Positions 48,581 to 59,985 of a stretch of DNA of 64,000 bases are shown here, piece by piece (the first letter of the stretch is position 1; each line of letters starts with the position of its first letter). The stretch is taken from contig JALIRH010000023.1 in the NCBI GenBank assembly GCA_023055505.1, positions 4,656,423 to 4,720,422 of the forward strand. The letters are read 5' to 3'. The notes below the pieces were generated by a model. The model was not told where the DNA came from, did no database searches, and saw only the letters and a list, made by a program, of their open reading frames with translations. The translations under genes and the position numbers were made by a program. Origin of the DNA: Callipepla californica brunnescens. Taxonomy: Eukaryota; Chordata; Aves; Galliformes; Odontophoridae.

Positions 48581-50689
48581 GTTATGATCTACATTTGTCT
48601 GCATTCTAATCATGTTCCTCTGTGTGTTTTACGTCTTTTGCATGAGCCAAGCCTGGAAATTGCTGTATTACTGTATTAAATTAAGAATTTCCTTTTACTA
48701 GTTTCCATTCTTGGAATACCATAAATATCCTAGTTCTATTCTATCCATCTTGATCCCTGAGCAATAAAAAAAAGCTTAGTTAGACATTCCTAACCTTATC
48801 CAAATAATTTCTTAACAGACTCTTCCACTTTATCACTTACTGTTTTCAATGACAGCTATAACTCTTTCTTCACACAATTTAGGCCACAGTTTTCAAGCTT
48901 GTGAGCTTTACATTAGGCATAGTCATCCATGTACCCAGAGCAGTTGTTTAAATATTGAGCCTGGTCCCAAATGTTTAAACACAGGCAGCTGCATTTTAAT
49001 GTTAAGTTCAGAAATGGTGCTACAGGGCACTTGTCCTTGTAGGTCTTTCAGAAGCCTGTATTAATTAAATAGGCTGTGATTGTATTTCTGTAGTCATCAT
49101 TTTTCTTAGCAGTAGAAATGGATTGGAGTTTCAAAATTTTACTTGAATTTTCTGCTTCTTTTTTTGGTGTGTGTGTGTGCTTTAATTTGCGTTTAATGAA
49201 TCAAATTGACTGCATAAAGATAGGAATTTTTCTGCACCTCTGGAAAACATCCCTTGGTCATCTAGATCATTTTCCAGCATTGTTTCTATTATTTGAATAT
49301 TATGATTAACTGTAGTGCTCCCTGTTTTTGAAGTGGAAGCCACCAAAAAAAGTGAAGAGAATTTAAAATGTACAGAACATGTCCTTATGAAGAATAGTCA
49401 AACTTCTTGCAAGTGAATTAATGTAAGCTACTTAATTTAAGAGCGATCTTAATTATCAGTGTTCACAACTTCATTCTATTTTATTCTATATAAAGTTGTT
49501 TTTTTTTTCTTTCAGATTTTCATGACAGTTAACACATTCATTTTCCAAATGATAAAAACAACAACATTATTTGTACATTTTATGTCACCTCAGCCTTTCC
49601 ATCTGTCCTGGGTGTCACTGCCTGCATTTGTGCACCGTCCCATAATGAGGCATGTTTTAGGAGCTACAATCCCTCTTTCCTCTTCATTATGCATGTGGCA
49701 TGCAATGCAATTTACTACATAACAGATGTCATAGCTAAGTACCCAGGCTCATGTCATGATTCATTCATTTGAAGACAATCTGTTACAGCAGAGTAGAGCT
49801 TTTCAAAAACTGGGCAAAATTCTGTGTTTGTCAGAGTTCTTCGGTTTTCTGCTGTCCTGTGCTAAGTTAGATAGGCTAAAATGCCCAGGTACAAGAAATC
49901 TCGTGTTGGAGCCTAAGTCCAGACAGGAAAATAGTCTTTTGAATGTGCCCACTTTGGATTTTTTATCATAATTAAATTACATTTTAAAATCTAAGTTACA
50001 ACACTTTTCCCCTTTAAAACTTTATCTTGATTACACTTCTCTGAACGCCTATGGAAATAAATTATACAACACAGAATTCACCAGAGCAGATACTGGAAGA
50101 ACTTTTTAGGTCTTAAATAATGAGTGTTTGATGTCTATACATATTTGGTGGAGCATTATTATACTGCCTCTAAGGCTAGAAGAATATGTGTCAGTGTATT
50201 TTACATGAGATTGCCATTAAACATTGTCTATTATTAGGGAAAAAGGCTGACAGAAATGAGTTACCCAAGAATGAAGAGTTGTCTGACTTGGAGGAGATTT
50301 AGTTGAAAATGAGGTAACTTGAAACGTTATTAAGGTTAGAAGTATTACTGTCATATTAATAGAGCAAAAACATAAAAGTTTTTTGGTATGTACTCCATAT
50401 TTAACCAGGTGGCACCCAGCTTTTCTGGAGGTTGAATTCACACTAATTGGAATTTTATAAATCTAAACAACAAAGAGAAAATCATATTGAAACTCTACAG
50501 ATATCACTTTTTTCTTTTTTATTTCCATCTTTTTTAGTAAGACAAAAAATATTTCTGTGCAGAAGATTAACAGAATAAAAGTTAATTGTTTTTCATGCAA
50601 CTGTCCTAAGTGGGATCACTTAGCAGCTGTTAATATCTTGACTGAGTATCTGGAAACAACAGTTGTTTAACTGCAGTGGATGAGGAAGT

Positions 50690-50723
50690 CCTCTCTCTCT
50701 CTCTCTCCCTCTCTCTCTCTCTC
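50690..50723. repeat. (CT)n microsatellite
   Basis: About 17 CT units with one CC interruption near 50708. Confidence 0.95.
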
Positions 50724-52629
50724 AGAAAGTAAAACAAAAAAAGTGAAAATTTGAACCAGTATTGTATTTTACTTTATATTATTTTTATTCTGATGATTTA
50801 GAAGCTCCGTTTGCAGAAGCTGAAATGAATGTTTGTCCATTTAGTATTCTCCCTGGTTCTTGCAAGGGCCAGTGCAAAGCAACAGCAGGAGAGTTTCTCA
50901 CTGGGAGTCATTTGGAATTCTCTCCTGTGAATACAGAAATTGATTTCCCATCTGCATTTGAGGAAGCCTGATGGGAGATGTTTTTCTTATGATTGTTCTG
51001 TCAACTGCCCTCTGTAACCATCTCTAATGATAGGCTGTAGTGCACACCAATACATAGTTTCAGCAAAAATGAGTCCAAATTCAAAAAAAATTCTCTCTTA
51101 TTTCTGTCAGTTCTGGTTGTGCAGACTTTATTAATATGAACAAAGGTTTTCAATATTATTTTCCAGAAAACAGCTGGAATGCTATTCAGGGTAGAATTGC
51201 CACACCATGAATATAGTATTATCTAGAAAGACCTTTTATATCAGTATTATTGATCTACTCAACCTTCCAATTCCATTGTGAAAGATTGTTATCCTGTTTC
51301 ATTAGAATACTTTTGATGCTGTGTTTGAGACAGATTAGGATGAAATCTTAAGGGCCTGTTTTTTTCCACCATTTGTTTTATATTGCTTCAAAATAGATTC
51401 CTGATGAGTTCATTCCATGATTTTGCACTTTATCAGTACTTAGGGTAAAACATGTCTGGGGAAAGTGAAAATAATTAAAATCTGCTGATAATAAAGTAGG
51501 AGAAAAATCATCCCTTCTTACCTTTCCCGCTAAAGCTGTACTGTAGATTTTAAGTACTGATAAAAGATGGAAATTTCTGTTTGTGGGAAACTGCTCTGCC
51601 TCTGTTCTCACTGCATCAGAAGAAAATGTGAAGAAGAGCATCCCAGTGACTATGGACTGGCAGCTCTGGAAGATGCCTGCAGAGGTTTCAGCAAGCTGGC
51701 AGCTGGACACAGAGCTGGCAGGCAGGGAGCTGTGGAGCTGTGTGCTTGGGCATTTCTGCTGTGCTTACAGGCTTGCCCAGAACTGCTGGAAGGGTAATGA
51801 GAATGCATTTCATTTCCATTTAATCAATATTTTCCAACAACAAAAAAATATCACCAGAAGTCTCCCCCCCCCCTCCCTCCATAGTTTTTGACCAGATCTG
51901 ACTTTTAAAGAAGAAAAGTGAACAGAATGTATATATTTTTTGTTGTTGTCTCAATATGGTTCTGGAAGCAGAAAGAATTACCCATATCCCCTGTTAACAT
52001 TTACAATTAGGGGAGACTCCTCTGAATTCATTCTGGTGACTCTGGGAAATGGGGTTTCTGAAAACTGCCAGTTTCTACAGTAGTTCCTGGCTCAGACAGG
52101 ATGCTGAGTAACTGGTACTATGTGATTTCCACTTTGTGGTAAAGCTCCCTCTTTGATTCAGTTAAAACAAGTCAAATTCTGCTTTGTTTTCATACTTTCA
52201 AATAGTGCCAAAAATGTAATAGTACATCTCTACCATTTAACTACAGAACAATCATAAATTTTTTTTTGTGTTAACAGAACATTTTTTGGTAGTTTCCATG
52301 CAGAACTAACAGCAGAAAAAAACTTTACTTTCCTCTCCATCTAAAAATTTCCAAGGAAGACAGTTCTTGAAATAGACAAAAGTCCTTAACGTTATATTGT
52401 AGAGTATTTTTAAAACAAGGCATTTCGCCATTCTAATCATACTATTCAAGTCCTGGTACATCTCAGTGTTGGTATAGTGTATAGTGTATAAACTACAGTT
52501 CCCTAAACTTTGTTAGTGTCTATATCCCTGAAGTTAAGATTAACTTTTCTTACCACACAATTCTTTAAAGAGGTACATATCACTCCTACAGAAAGAATAA
52601 CACTCCAATTTTAAATAGTTATGATAAAT

Positions 52630-52655
52630 GGGGTGGGGGTGGGGGTGGGGTGGGG
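52630..52655 (+). other. G-rich run, possible G-quadruplex
   Basis: Five runs of four or five G separated by single T. Short single-base loops are favourable for a G-quadruplex on the plus strand. It is isolated in AT-rich DNA and I see no promoter or gene beside it. Confidence 0.75.
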
Positions 52656-53992
52656 TTGGAGATGGGCAGATAACAAATGTATTTATCTCCCTGGAACGGT
52701 ACTGCAATTTATTCTGTGTGTATCAGGGAAGGAATATGACTCTGCAAGGAAATACATGCCCCAGAAGAAAGCCACACTCAAAAGAAGCTAGATGGCTGAA
52801 ATGCACATGAAATTTCTTTTTTTTTTCCAGCAAACAGTGTTAACCAAGTCTGGAGTATTTTCATTACTGTGATTTGAGTTCGTGCTTTTGTGAAACAACC
52901 TAGCCTGTATTTTAATTAGCACAGTTTAAAAAGGAGGTTCTTAAACTGGGGTTAGTTTCTTCATAAGGGTTAATTTCAGTTTCTGTTAATGAAAATATGT
53001 TCCTTTTGTCTGAAAGGAGAGATGTGTCTAAGAACACAGTTTAGCATAGAAACAAAAGAAAAAATTATCTGTATGATCTGAAAGAGATCTCATTGTCACC
53101 TTATTTTAGGCTTCATTTCTTTTGCTAATGGAAAGCTATATTTTTGGTCTAAAATCTTAGTGACACATCAAGACCTCTGACACTAGCTCCAGGGTTTTTA
53201 GAAGTAACAGTCACAGTTGTGGGGAAGAAAAACAGTGAAGAAGAATTGTACATAGAGATTATTATTTTTTAAATCTGTTTTAAAGCACTGCTGCAAAGCT
53301 GTACTGGGCATTGTGGTTACTAGACAACGGAATGTAGGTAGAATGCAATTTCTCACTTCAGGCACCCACTGTGTGCCTTTGACAGTAGAAATTAAACATC
53401 AGAAACTTGGAACTAGAATATTTAAAAAATACTTCGGCAGCTTTAGCATGTTATTTGCTACTTTCAGCCACCTATTGCTTCAGGCTATTTCTGTCATGCT
53501 GTTGGCATATATTCTACTAACCCAGAGAAAATGCAAAAGCAGCATATGAGTGTACTCCCAGCTGTATAATAAAGTATAGCAGTGATTTTTGATAGGAAAT
53601 CATTTGAATGTACATGTAGTATTGCTGTGCTTAAAGAAAAATGTGTGGAGAGATAATTGATTATTATCTGTACATACTGGTTTTTTAGTTTTCATTGTTG
53701 AACTTTCTATTTGGACATGCAGGGTATATCTCTTATTTTTGAATCTGTTATCTCTTAGTTTTGCAGTGATCACTGCCATATCATTAACTTTAGAACAATT
53801 TTGTATACTGTTACTCTGCTCAGATGCACAGCCTCTGCAGCATGGTGATTTACAAACTCAAATGTAAACACAACAAGAACTGTACATCATAGCAGGACAG
53901 AATTATGTTCTGTGGACAGTCCTTCAATGTGAAGAAAAGTCCTTCAAAGATGTGATTGACATTCTCCTTGTTGTTTTACTACACAACTCAAA

Positions 53993-54500
53993 GAATCATA
54001 GAATCATAGAATGGCATGGGTTTAGAAGGACCTCAAAGATCATCCCCCTTGCCATGGGAAGGGTCACCACTAGAGCAGGCTGCCCAGAGCCACATCCAGC
54101 TTGACTTGAAAGCCTCCAGGGATGGGGCATCCACAACCTCTCTGGGCAACCTGTTCCAGTGTGTCAGCATACTCTGAATGAAAAACTTCCTCCTAACCTT
54201 CAACCTATATCTCCCGTTTTAATTTAAATCCCTTCCCCCTTATCCTATCACTACTAATCTGTGTAAACAGGGAGTTTATATGCTCCCTTCAAGTACTGGA
54301 AGGCCACAATGAGGTCTTCCTGGCATCTTCTCCAAGCTGAACAAGCTCAGTTCCCTCAACCTTTCTTCATACAAGAGGTTCTCCAGCCCTATGACCATGT
54401 CAGTTACCCTCCTATGGACCCATTCCAAGAGCTCTTCACCTTTCTGGTGCTGGGGCACCCAGGTCTGGATGCAATACTCCAGATGATGACTCACAAGAGA
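53993..54500 (-). mobile_element. CR1 LINE 3' fragment
   Basis: This is a 5'-truncated CR1 of about 500 bp on the minus strand. It has two clean terminal repeat units (AATCATAGAATCATAGAATGG) at its 3' end, then GACCTCAAAGATCATC, CAGGCTGCCCAGAGCC, GGGGCATCCACAACCTCTC, and the C-terminal coding part. A minus-strand frame (54276-54494, 72 codons) preserves a decayed piece of it. Moderately diverged. Confidence 0.93.
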
Positions 54501-56018
54501 AACTCACAAGCTTTCCAAACTAGCAAGGGCAATTTGAAAATTGTCACTATTGTCCTTTGAAAACCATGAGGCCGAATGTGTGAAGGCGTGGAAGTGAAGG
54601 CAGGCTAGGGAGTTACAAAGTCATGCGTCTTGTGGGCAGATAATACTTGTTCCATTTGGATTTATTAGCCACACCAGAGAGCTGCTCAACCATAAACTCT
54701 ACTCTGCATTTCCTCCTTCTCTTTCTACAGGAGTCAGAGAGCTGTAGTTTATCCTAGATATGTGAATACAGATGTTCCCTGACCACAGTCTGAAGACAGA
54801 TAGCACATTACAAATACACCCTTACATGTTTATGAAATAAAAGCATGTAAGTTTTTATGTGGGATAGACAAGAATGCAAAACCCAATAATGTGGAATAAT
54901 TTGTAATCAAGTAGCTTGTGTTGTCCAATATTAAAAACAGCATTGATGCCATGTCTTAAAATTTACAACAAAGCAACGTGAAATTTCCTGGTGAAAAAGT
55001 ATATATTTTATATTCACTTGAAATAAATATTGCATTTTAGGTCATTATTTTCAGATTGAATGCTTCGAAATCTAAGTATGTAAGCTGGTTAACGCATTTT
55101 TTCTGTGAGTTTAAAGTTGCAGTGTGTCTGAATTAAACATTATGGTAATATACTACTCATCATGTTGATTCAAATATGGAGTCATTGTGTTTTTGATAGT
55201 TGGCAGTAGTCTGCTGAAGAATTGCTTATTGTACATTGTGAAAAAATATGGAAATTCTTATTCACTGACGAAGCTTCTCTTTTGTAAAAACAAAACAAAA
55301 CAAAACTCAAAGAGTAACAAAACCAAGAAGTTAGAAAGTTAGCAATAGGCAGGAATAAATGGGAATTGTGTTGTCTCAATGTGTTTTTGTTTTCATTTTT
55401 AAATGGAATTTATACTCCTGCAAGTAAAAGTGTTCTGCTTGGTACCAAATATTCTCAGTAAACAGTAAAGATGATTACTCTATAAAATTTGCATCAAAGA
55501 TATTTAGAAGATAGTTTTCAGGAAAAAAAAAATAGCGGAGCTATATCTCTGTAAAATTCTTCACTTTCTATCTGTGAAGAGAATAAAGAAATATTTCTTT
55601 TCAAGGTCTTCTTGATTCTTTGGAGAGCTGACTTATTCCAGCTTACGCAAACAAAAGATTGTATAGTTTGTGCAATAGTATTCTGGCTTTGCAAGTAATG
55701 AGGAGTTGCTCCTATACTTTTTAATAACATCATGTTTGTTCTTAACTTATACGTGTGTGTGTATATAGAGGTATGAAAACATATAAAAATACACATATGC
55801 ATATATTAAAAATATTTTACATTGGAATACAACAGAATTTAAAATACGTTGTGGCATGTAAAACAGGAAGTTGTGGTCCACAAAGTCATAGTCTCCTGTC
55901 TTACACTGCTTGCGCCATCAATGACAACAGTGTGAAAATACTGGACAAAAGCTCTGTGTTTGCAATCCATTACTCCATCATAAAAAACAAAACAAACATC
56001 AAAACCAAACTACCAATC
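54501..56018. other. Unique AT-rich stretch, no gene seen
   Basis: No recognisable gene or transposon. It contains a short (AAAAC)n run at about 55286-55306 and a GT/TA patch near 55753-55770. The last five bases (CAATC, 56014-56018) are the left target duplication of the following LTR. Confidence 0.5.
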
Positions 56019-56161
56019 TGTCGTGGTTTTATGATTTTTTGGTACTGGTATTCCACATCATGGCATCATGTAGTGCATTGGGAGTCAGGGAGAACTACAT
56101 TCCCCAGAGGACTTTGCAATGCTTTGTATTTTTTCACGTGTTTTCCGCTCAGAGGGAACAG

Positions 56162-56167
56162 ATAAAA
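56162..56167 (+). promoter_or_regulatory. TATA-like box of the LTR
   Basis: ATAAAA in a GC-richer context, at the position expected of an LTR promoter (about 140 bp from its left end). Predicted only from position and sequence. Confidence 0.35.
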
Positions 56168-56279
56168 ACTCTCTGCGGTCACGGGACGTTCTCCCTCTTT
56201 CCTCTAGGATCACTTAGGAGTGGGTGCTCGCTGCCGTCCGCCTTCAGCGTTAGCGTAAGGCCTTCGGTTTATCGGGCAC

Positions 56280-56283
<4 letters not shown>

Positions 56284-56314
<31 letters not shown>
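56284..56314. repeat. (CT)n tract inside the LTR
   Basis: About 15 uninterrupted CT units. It lies downstream of the TATA-like site, in what would be the transcribed part of the LTR. Confidence 0.95.
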
Positions 56315-56315
<1 letters not shown>

Positions 56316-56561
56316 GTTTTGTTTGATTCATTAGGCTTAATTCCAAATTGTATTGCATTATATTGTGTTATTTACTTCCTGATGTCTTATTTAGTAAATT
56401 AGCTTTTCCCCCTCAGATCGTTGCCGCTGTTTTGTTTTGGGGCTTATTTCCTTTTTTTTTCCTTTTCCCCCTTCCCCCTGTCCGGGGTGTGGGCCTGTGG
56501 GTCTCCTTCCTCGGTTGTTGCGGGGCCGGGCCGAACCGGCCCACAAACCCCTGACACAATC

Positions 56562-56871
56562 AATCAGATAAACAAAGCAACAGCTAAACAGATGCTGAGA
56601 ATAGTACTGATTCATTTTCCTTAAAACTGTAGTTCTCTAGCTGATGCTAGAGAATGCTGGCCGTGCTGTTCCTGTTGGTTAGGCATATTACAGGCTCTGT
56701 AAGCAATAGCTTAGATGTAAGTTGAAGGTGCAAAAGTGAGATTTGTTTGTTTGGTCTCAGAGTTGTTGAGCGTGATCACCATAATATATTAAAATGACAA
56801 TCTTTAGTTGTCTGTGCCTATCTCACTACTGTCACCTTTGTATTCCTCTGTTTGTGCATGCAAATGTGTAA
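56562..56871. other. Unique spacer, no gene seen
   Basis: No recognisable content. Confidence 0.5.
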
Positions 56872-56935
56872 CATAGAATCTCAGAATATTTAGTGTCATA
56901 AGGGGTCCACAAGGACCATCAAATCTGATTCCTGA
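56872..56935 (-). mobile_element. Possible CR1 3'-tail fragment
   Basis: CATAGAATCTCAGAATATTTAG, then GGGGTCCACAAGGACCATC, resembles a diverged minus-strand CR1 3' end. Only about 60 bp match. Confidence 0.5.
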
Positions 56936-58564
56936 AAGCATATAGAACTAGTTGGCTCCATACATTACATGTACATATAGGTTATTCTCTATAATAATAA
57001 AGTCTAAACAATGAAAAATGATACTTTTTACACTGAAAGAAGGGCACAAAGCTATCGCAACATTTGGGACATGTATGAAGAAGGGTCTGTGGAAAAAAAA
57101 CAACACAAAATAAAACAAAAAACAAAACTAATAAACACAACATTTATTTTAGAAAATGTCAAGTTTTAGTTCCTTTATAAATTGGAAGAGAACAAAATGT
57201 GTGTTTAACTCAGTCTGTCTAATTGTAGATGTAAACTTTTTACTGTGAGGTTCCTGAGTTAATGAGGACAGAATGAGTACAACAACTGAAATCTATGTAC
57301 ACACCTATAATAACTGTTAGGTAGTGCTTTCTTAGACTGGTACTAACAGAAAAGAATGTACTGTCCTCTTTTTCTCTTTTCTGTTCATCCTGCCCCTTTC
57401 AAACCTGCTTTCTAGCACAGCTGTTGACAATTGTCTGTTTTGCTGCCTATCAGAAGAATTCTGTTATTTGCTCACAATTTCATTCCTTAAAGGAATACAG
57501 ACGGAAACTTGAGTATGAAAGTAATAATATACCTCCTCAAAGCATGAAGCCTTAAAATGTTTTTCTTATTTTAGTTCCATTATGCTCTTACCTAAAGTAA
57601 CAGTAATAAAAGAAAGGACTAAGCATATGTTGATACTATACATTCAATTCTGAAAACACTGAATTCACCTCTAACCAGTGTCTGACCTTCCCACAGTTAC
57701 ATAACTGACAATATCTGCTTGGTCTAAGATGTGTTTAGCAGCTGTCACATTCAATTGACAGAATACACATTAAATGGAAAATCAGCTTGAACTATGGTTT
57801 GGAGTATCTGGAAATCCAGAACTGAACAGAAGGGGGAAATAGTCATAAACTATGAAAATAACTCATTTTTGCCTTTAGATATAAAAATGGAATATACTTT
57901 CACAACCATGACCTTTCCTTGTGTTGACTTTTTCTCTGCTTTTTTTTTTTTTTTTTTTGCATCCACTTGACTTATTTTTTCCATTTTAAAGGCAGATAGG
58001 GAAAATGGTTACTAAAAACTGAGAAAAGGAGGTGAAGAAACAAAAATGAAATCACAGAAAATACAAATAGATTTTGTTATGTGTTTTCAAATTAAGTGGA
58101 GAATCCACTGTGAAAATAGAAAGAGGTTTTTGCTGAAAACAGGATTTCACTTTGAACCCTGCAATGAGCTATACACTCGAAGAGTACAATAGACAGTGAG
58201 AGTGTACTTTGATAAAGCAATCTTAGCTGACTTCTATCTATCGGTCTTGTGAACTTTGTCAACTGCTAATCCATCTGATTTAATGTGCCCCATGCATAGC
58301 AGAGTTTGTTAATGTCGATTACCTTCTGATGCACAGTAAAGATATCTGTTATTGGTAAGTTCCATATATGTAATTGCATGTTAGTTGTAACAAACAAATA
58401 AACAAAACTTGTTTGCAAAATGATGGATTAGAAAATGTGAAGATATCTCCCTGTATCTGATACACAAGGATATAACAATAATATTTGCATGTCTCTCAAG
58501 TCCCCGAACTTGCAGATGGAGACTGAGGGAGCAGAATTCTTAGACCAAAGGGCAGGTTAGAGAC
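56936..58564. other. Unique AT-rich stretch, no gene seen
   Basis: No recognisable gene or transposon. It holds an A-rich, C-interrupted stretch (57091-57130) and a T run (about 57942-57958). Confidence 0.5.
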
Positions 58565-59141
58565 TGTAAGAGGCCAGAATTACTTCTGGCTCAAAGCTTT
58601 GTTCAGCAGCACCCATCTGAGATGCAACCTAATCAACATGCTTCTGAAGTTAATCGTTAAATACTGTGAACACAGTGGTAAGAGGACAGATATGCTGTCC
58701 TTCCCTAAGAGAATGTGGGCACTCCAACAGCTATTGTCACTGTGACAAACAAGACATGATGCCCCTGATTATTAGGGTAGGCAGGAATGCCCCTGGGAAC
58801 CAGCTGCTGATGCATAAAAAACTGAAGAATTCTGAGGATGAATGGGTACCCCCACTGCCAAAGTGTAGCTGTGCAAGTCAAAATGTTGCTGACCAACTTG
58901 TTGTCTTCCTGCAGACCAATGAGATGTCACTGGATCCCTGGTGGTAGTGACTATCCCTAGCTTGTAAATCGTTTGCTAGGACTTCTCTCTTCACTATTGC
59001 TAACTTCCCCATCTTCCTCTCACTCTTTAGTGGCTTAGAATTTGTAATAAACATTGAACAGCATTTGGTCTTGTTTGATGCCTAAATCTTCCCTGGGTAT
59101 ATATATGTTGAATCATTGCTTCCAATAACTGGATCATGACA
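58565..59141 (+). mobile_element. LTR, sister copy of 33948-34654
   Basis: A 577-bp element with ends TGTAAGAGGCC...ATCATGACA. It matches the reverse complement of the LTR at 33948-34654 in many blocks, for example CACCCATCTGAGATG, GATGTCACTGGATC, GCTAACTTCCCCATCTTC and CCAATAACTGGATCATGACA. It is shorter, so it has internal deletions relative to that copy. AATAAA at 59046-59051 is a likely polyadenylation signal and sets the orientation. Flanks are GAGAC and GAAGC, at best a decayed 5-bp duplication. It lies directly against a CR1 copy. The 93-codon plus-strand frame (58666-58947) within it is not a gene. Confidence 0.82.
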
Positions 59142-59149
59142 GAAGCCAG

Positions 59150-59985
59150 CTGATGAGACTGGGAACCACTCAGATACCTGCTGGGAAAGAAACTTTGCGG
59201 ACTTCAAGAAGTCCAGAAGACTCCTGGAGTCTGTTGAGGATAACTTCTTGGTTTAAGTAATGGGCAGAATACCCAGATATAAGGTGTTACTGGATCATTT
59301 GCTCACAAGTGCAGAGTAGATCAGTAAAGGTAAGTGTGGAGGCAGTCTGGGCTGTAGTGACAATGACCTGATTGAATTCATGATCTTGAGGAATATGGGT
59401 GTGGCAGAGAGCAGGCAGTACACTGAACTCTCCTTGTTCAAGGCACTAGTGAGACAGCGCTTCAAATACACTGTCCGTTCTGGGCTCCTCATAGCAAGAG
59501 GGACACCGAGGCACGGGACCTTGTCCACATAAATGCAATCAAGCTGCTGAAGAGTCTGGAGTAGATGTCTTATAAGGAGTGGCTGTTGGAACTGGAATTG
59601 TTTATTGTGGAGAAAAGAGGCTCAGGGGAGTCCTAATTGATAACTGACCTGCTTGAAAGGAAGTTTTAATGAGGTTGGTGTTGACCTCTTCTCTTAAGTA
59701 ACTAGTGATAGGACCAGAATAAACTTAAGTTATGCTGGGGGAGGTTCAGGTCAGATACAAAGAAACATTTCTTCTCAGAAAGAGTAGCAAGTTATTGGAA
59801 CAGGCTGCCTAGGGAGGTTGTGGAGTCACCATCCCTGGAGGTGCTCAAGAAATGCGTAGATGCGGTATTGGGGAATATGGTTTAGTGTTTATAGTGGTGA
59901 TGTATTGATGGTTGGGCTATGTAATGTCAAAGGCTTTTTCTGACCTTAATGATTCTGTGATTCTGAGGTTTTGGGATCCTGTGCT
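59150..59985 (+). mobile_element. CR1 LINE with internal deletion
   Basis: A CR1 copy in plus orientation made of two non-adjacent parts. The first, 59205-59395, comes from the stretch between endonuclease and RT (GAAGTCCAGAAGACTCCTGG, TTGCTCACAAGTGCAGAG, GTGACAATGACC). From about 59400 it continues directly in the C-terminal part and the 3' UTR (GGAGTGGCTGTTGGAACTGG, ATTGGAACAGGCTGCCTAGG, CCCTGGAGGTGCTCAAG), ending with ATGATTCTGTGATTCTGAG. The RT core is missing. No long frame remains. Confidence 0.85.

Larger units (their letters stand above)
47514..53992. other. Unique AT-rich stretch with simple repeats, no gene seen
   Basis: About 6.5 kb with no recognisable gene or transposon. Simple repeats inside it are listed separately (48419, 50690, 52630). 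A GC-richer patch at about 51567-51800 has two overlapping plus-strand frames (51567-51797 and 51583-51891) with no recognised domain. Poly-C occurs near 51864. Confidence 0.5.
56019..56556 (+). mobile_element. Solo LTR with CAATC target duplication
   Basis: A 538-bp element with LTR ends TGTCGTGG...CCCTGACA. It is flanked exactly by the perfect 5-bp duplication CAATC (56014-56018 and 56557-56561). No internal retroviral sequence adjoins it, so it is a solo LTR. It is much more GC-rich and CpG-rich than its surroundings, which argues for a fairly recent insertion. Orientation is inferred from a TATA-like ATAAAA at 56162-56167 and an AGTAAA polyadenylation-like signal at 56393-56398 further along. 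It carries a (CT)n tract at 56284-56314. The frames of 67-136 codons that cross it are incidental. Family not assigned; 5-bp duplications suit several ERV groups. Confidence 0.9.

Noticed and set aside
51567..51891. Two overlapping plus-strand frames in a GC-richer patch
   Set aside because: Two different frames are open over the same bases and neither shows a recognised domain. A local GC rise lowers stop frequency in all frames.
55755..56326. Plus-strand frames of 136 and 95 codons
   Set aside because: They enter the LTR at 56019, and one ends in its CT tract. They are incidental to the element.
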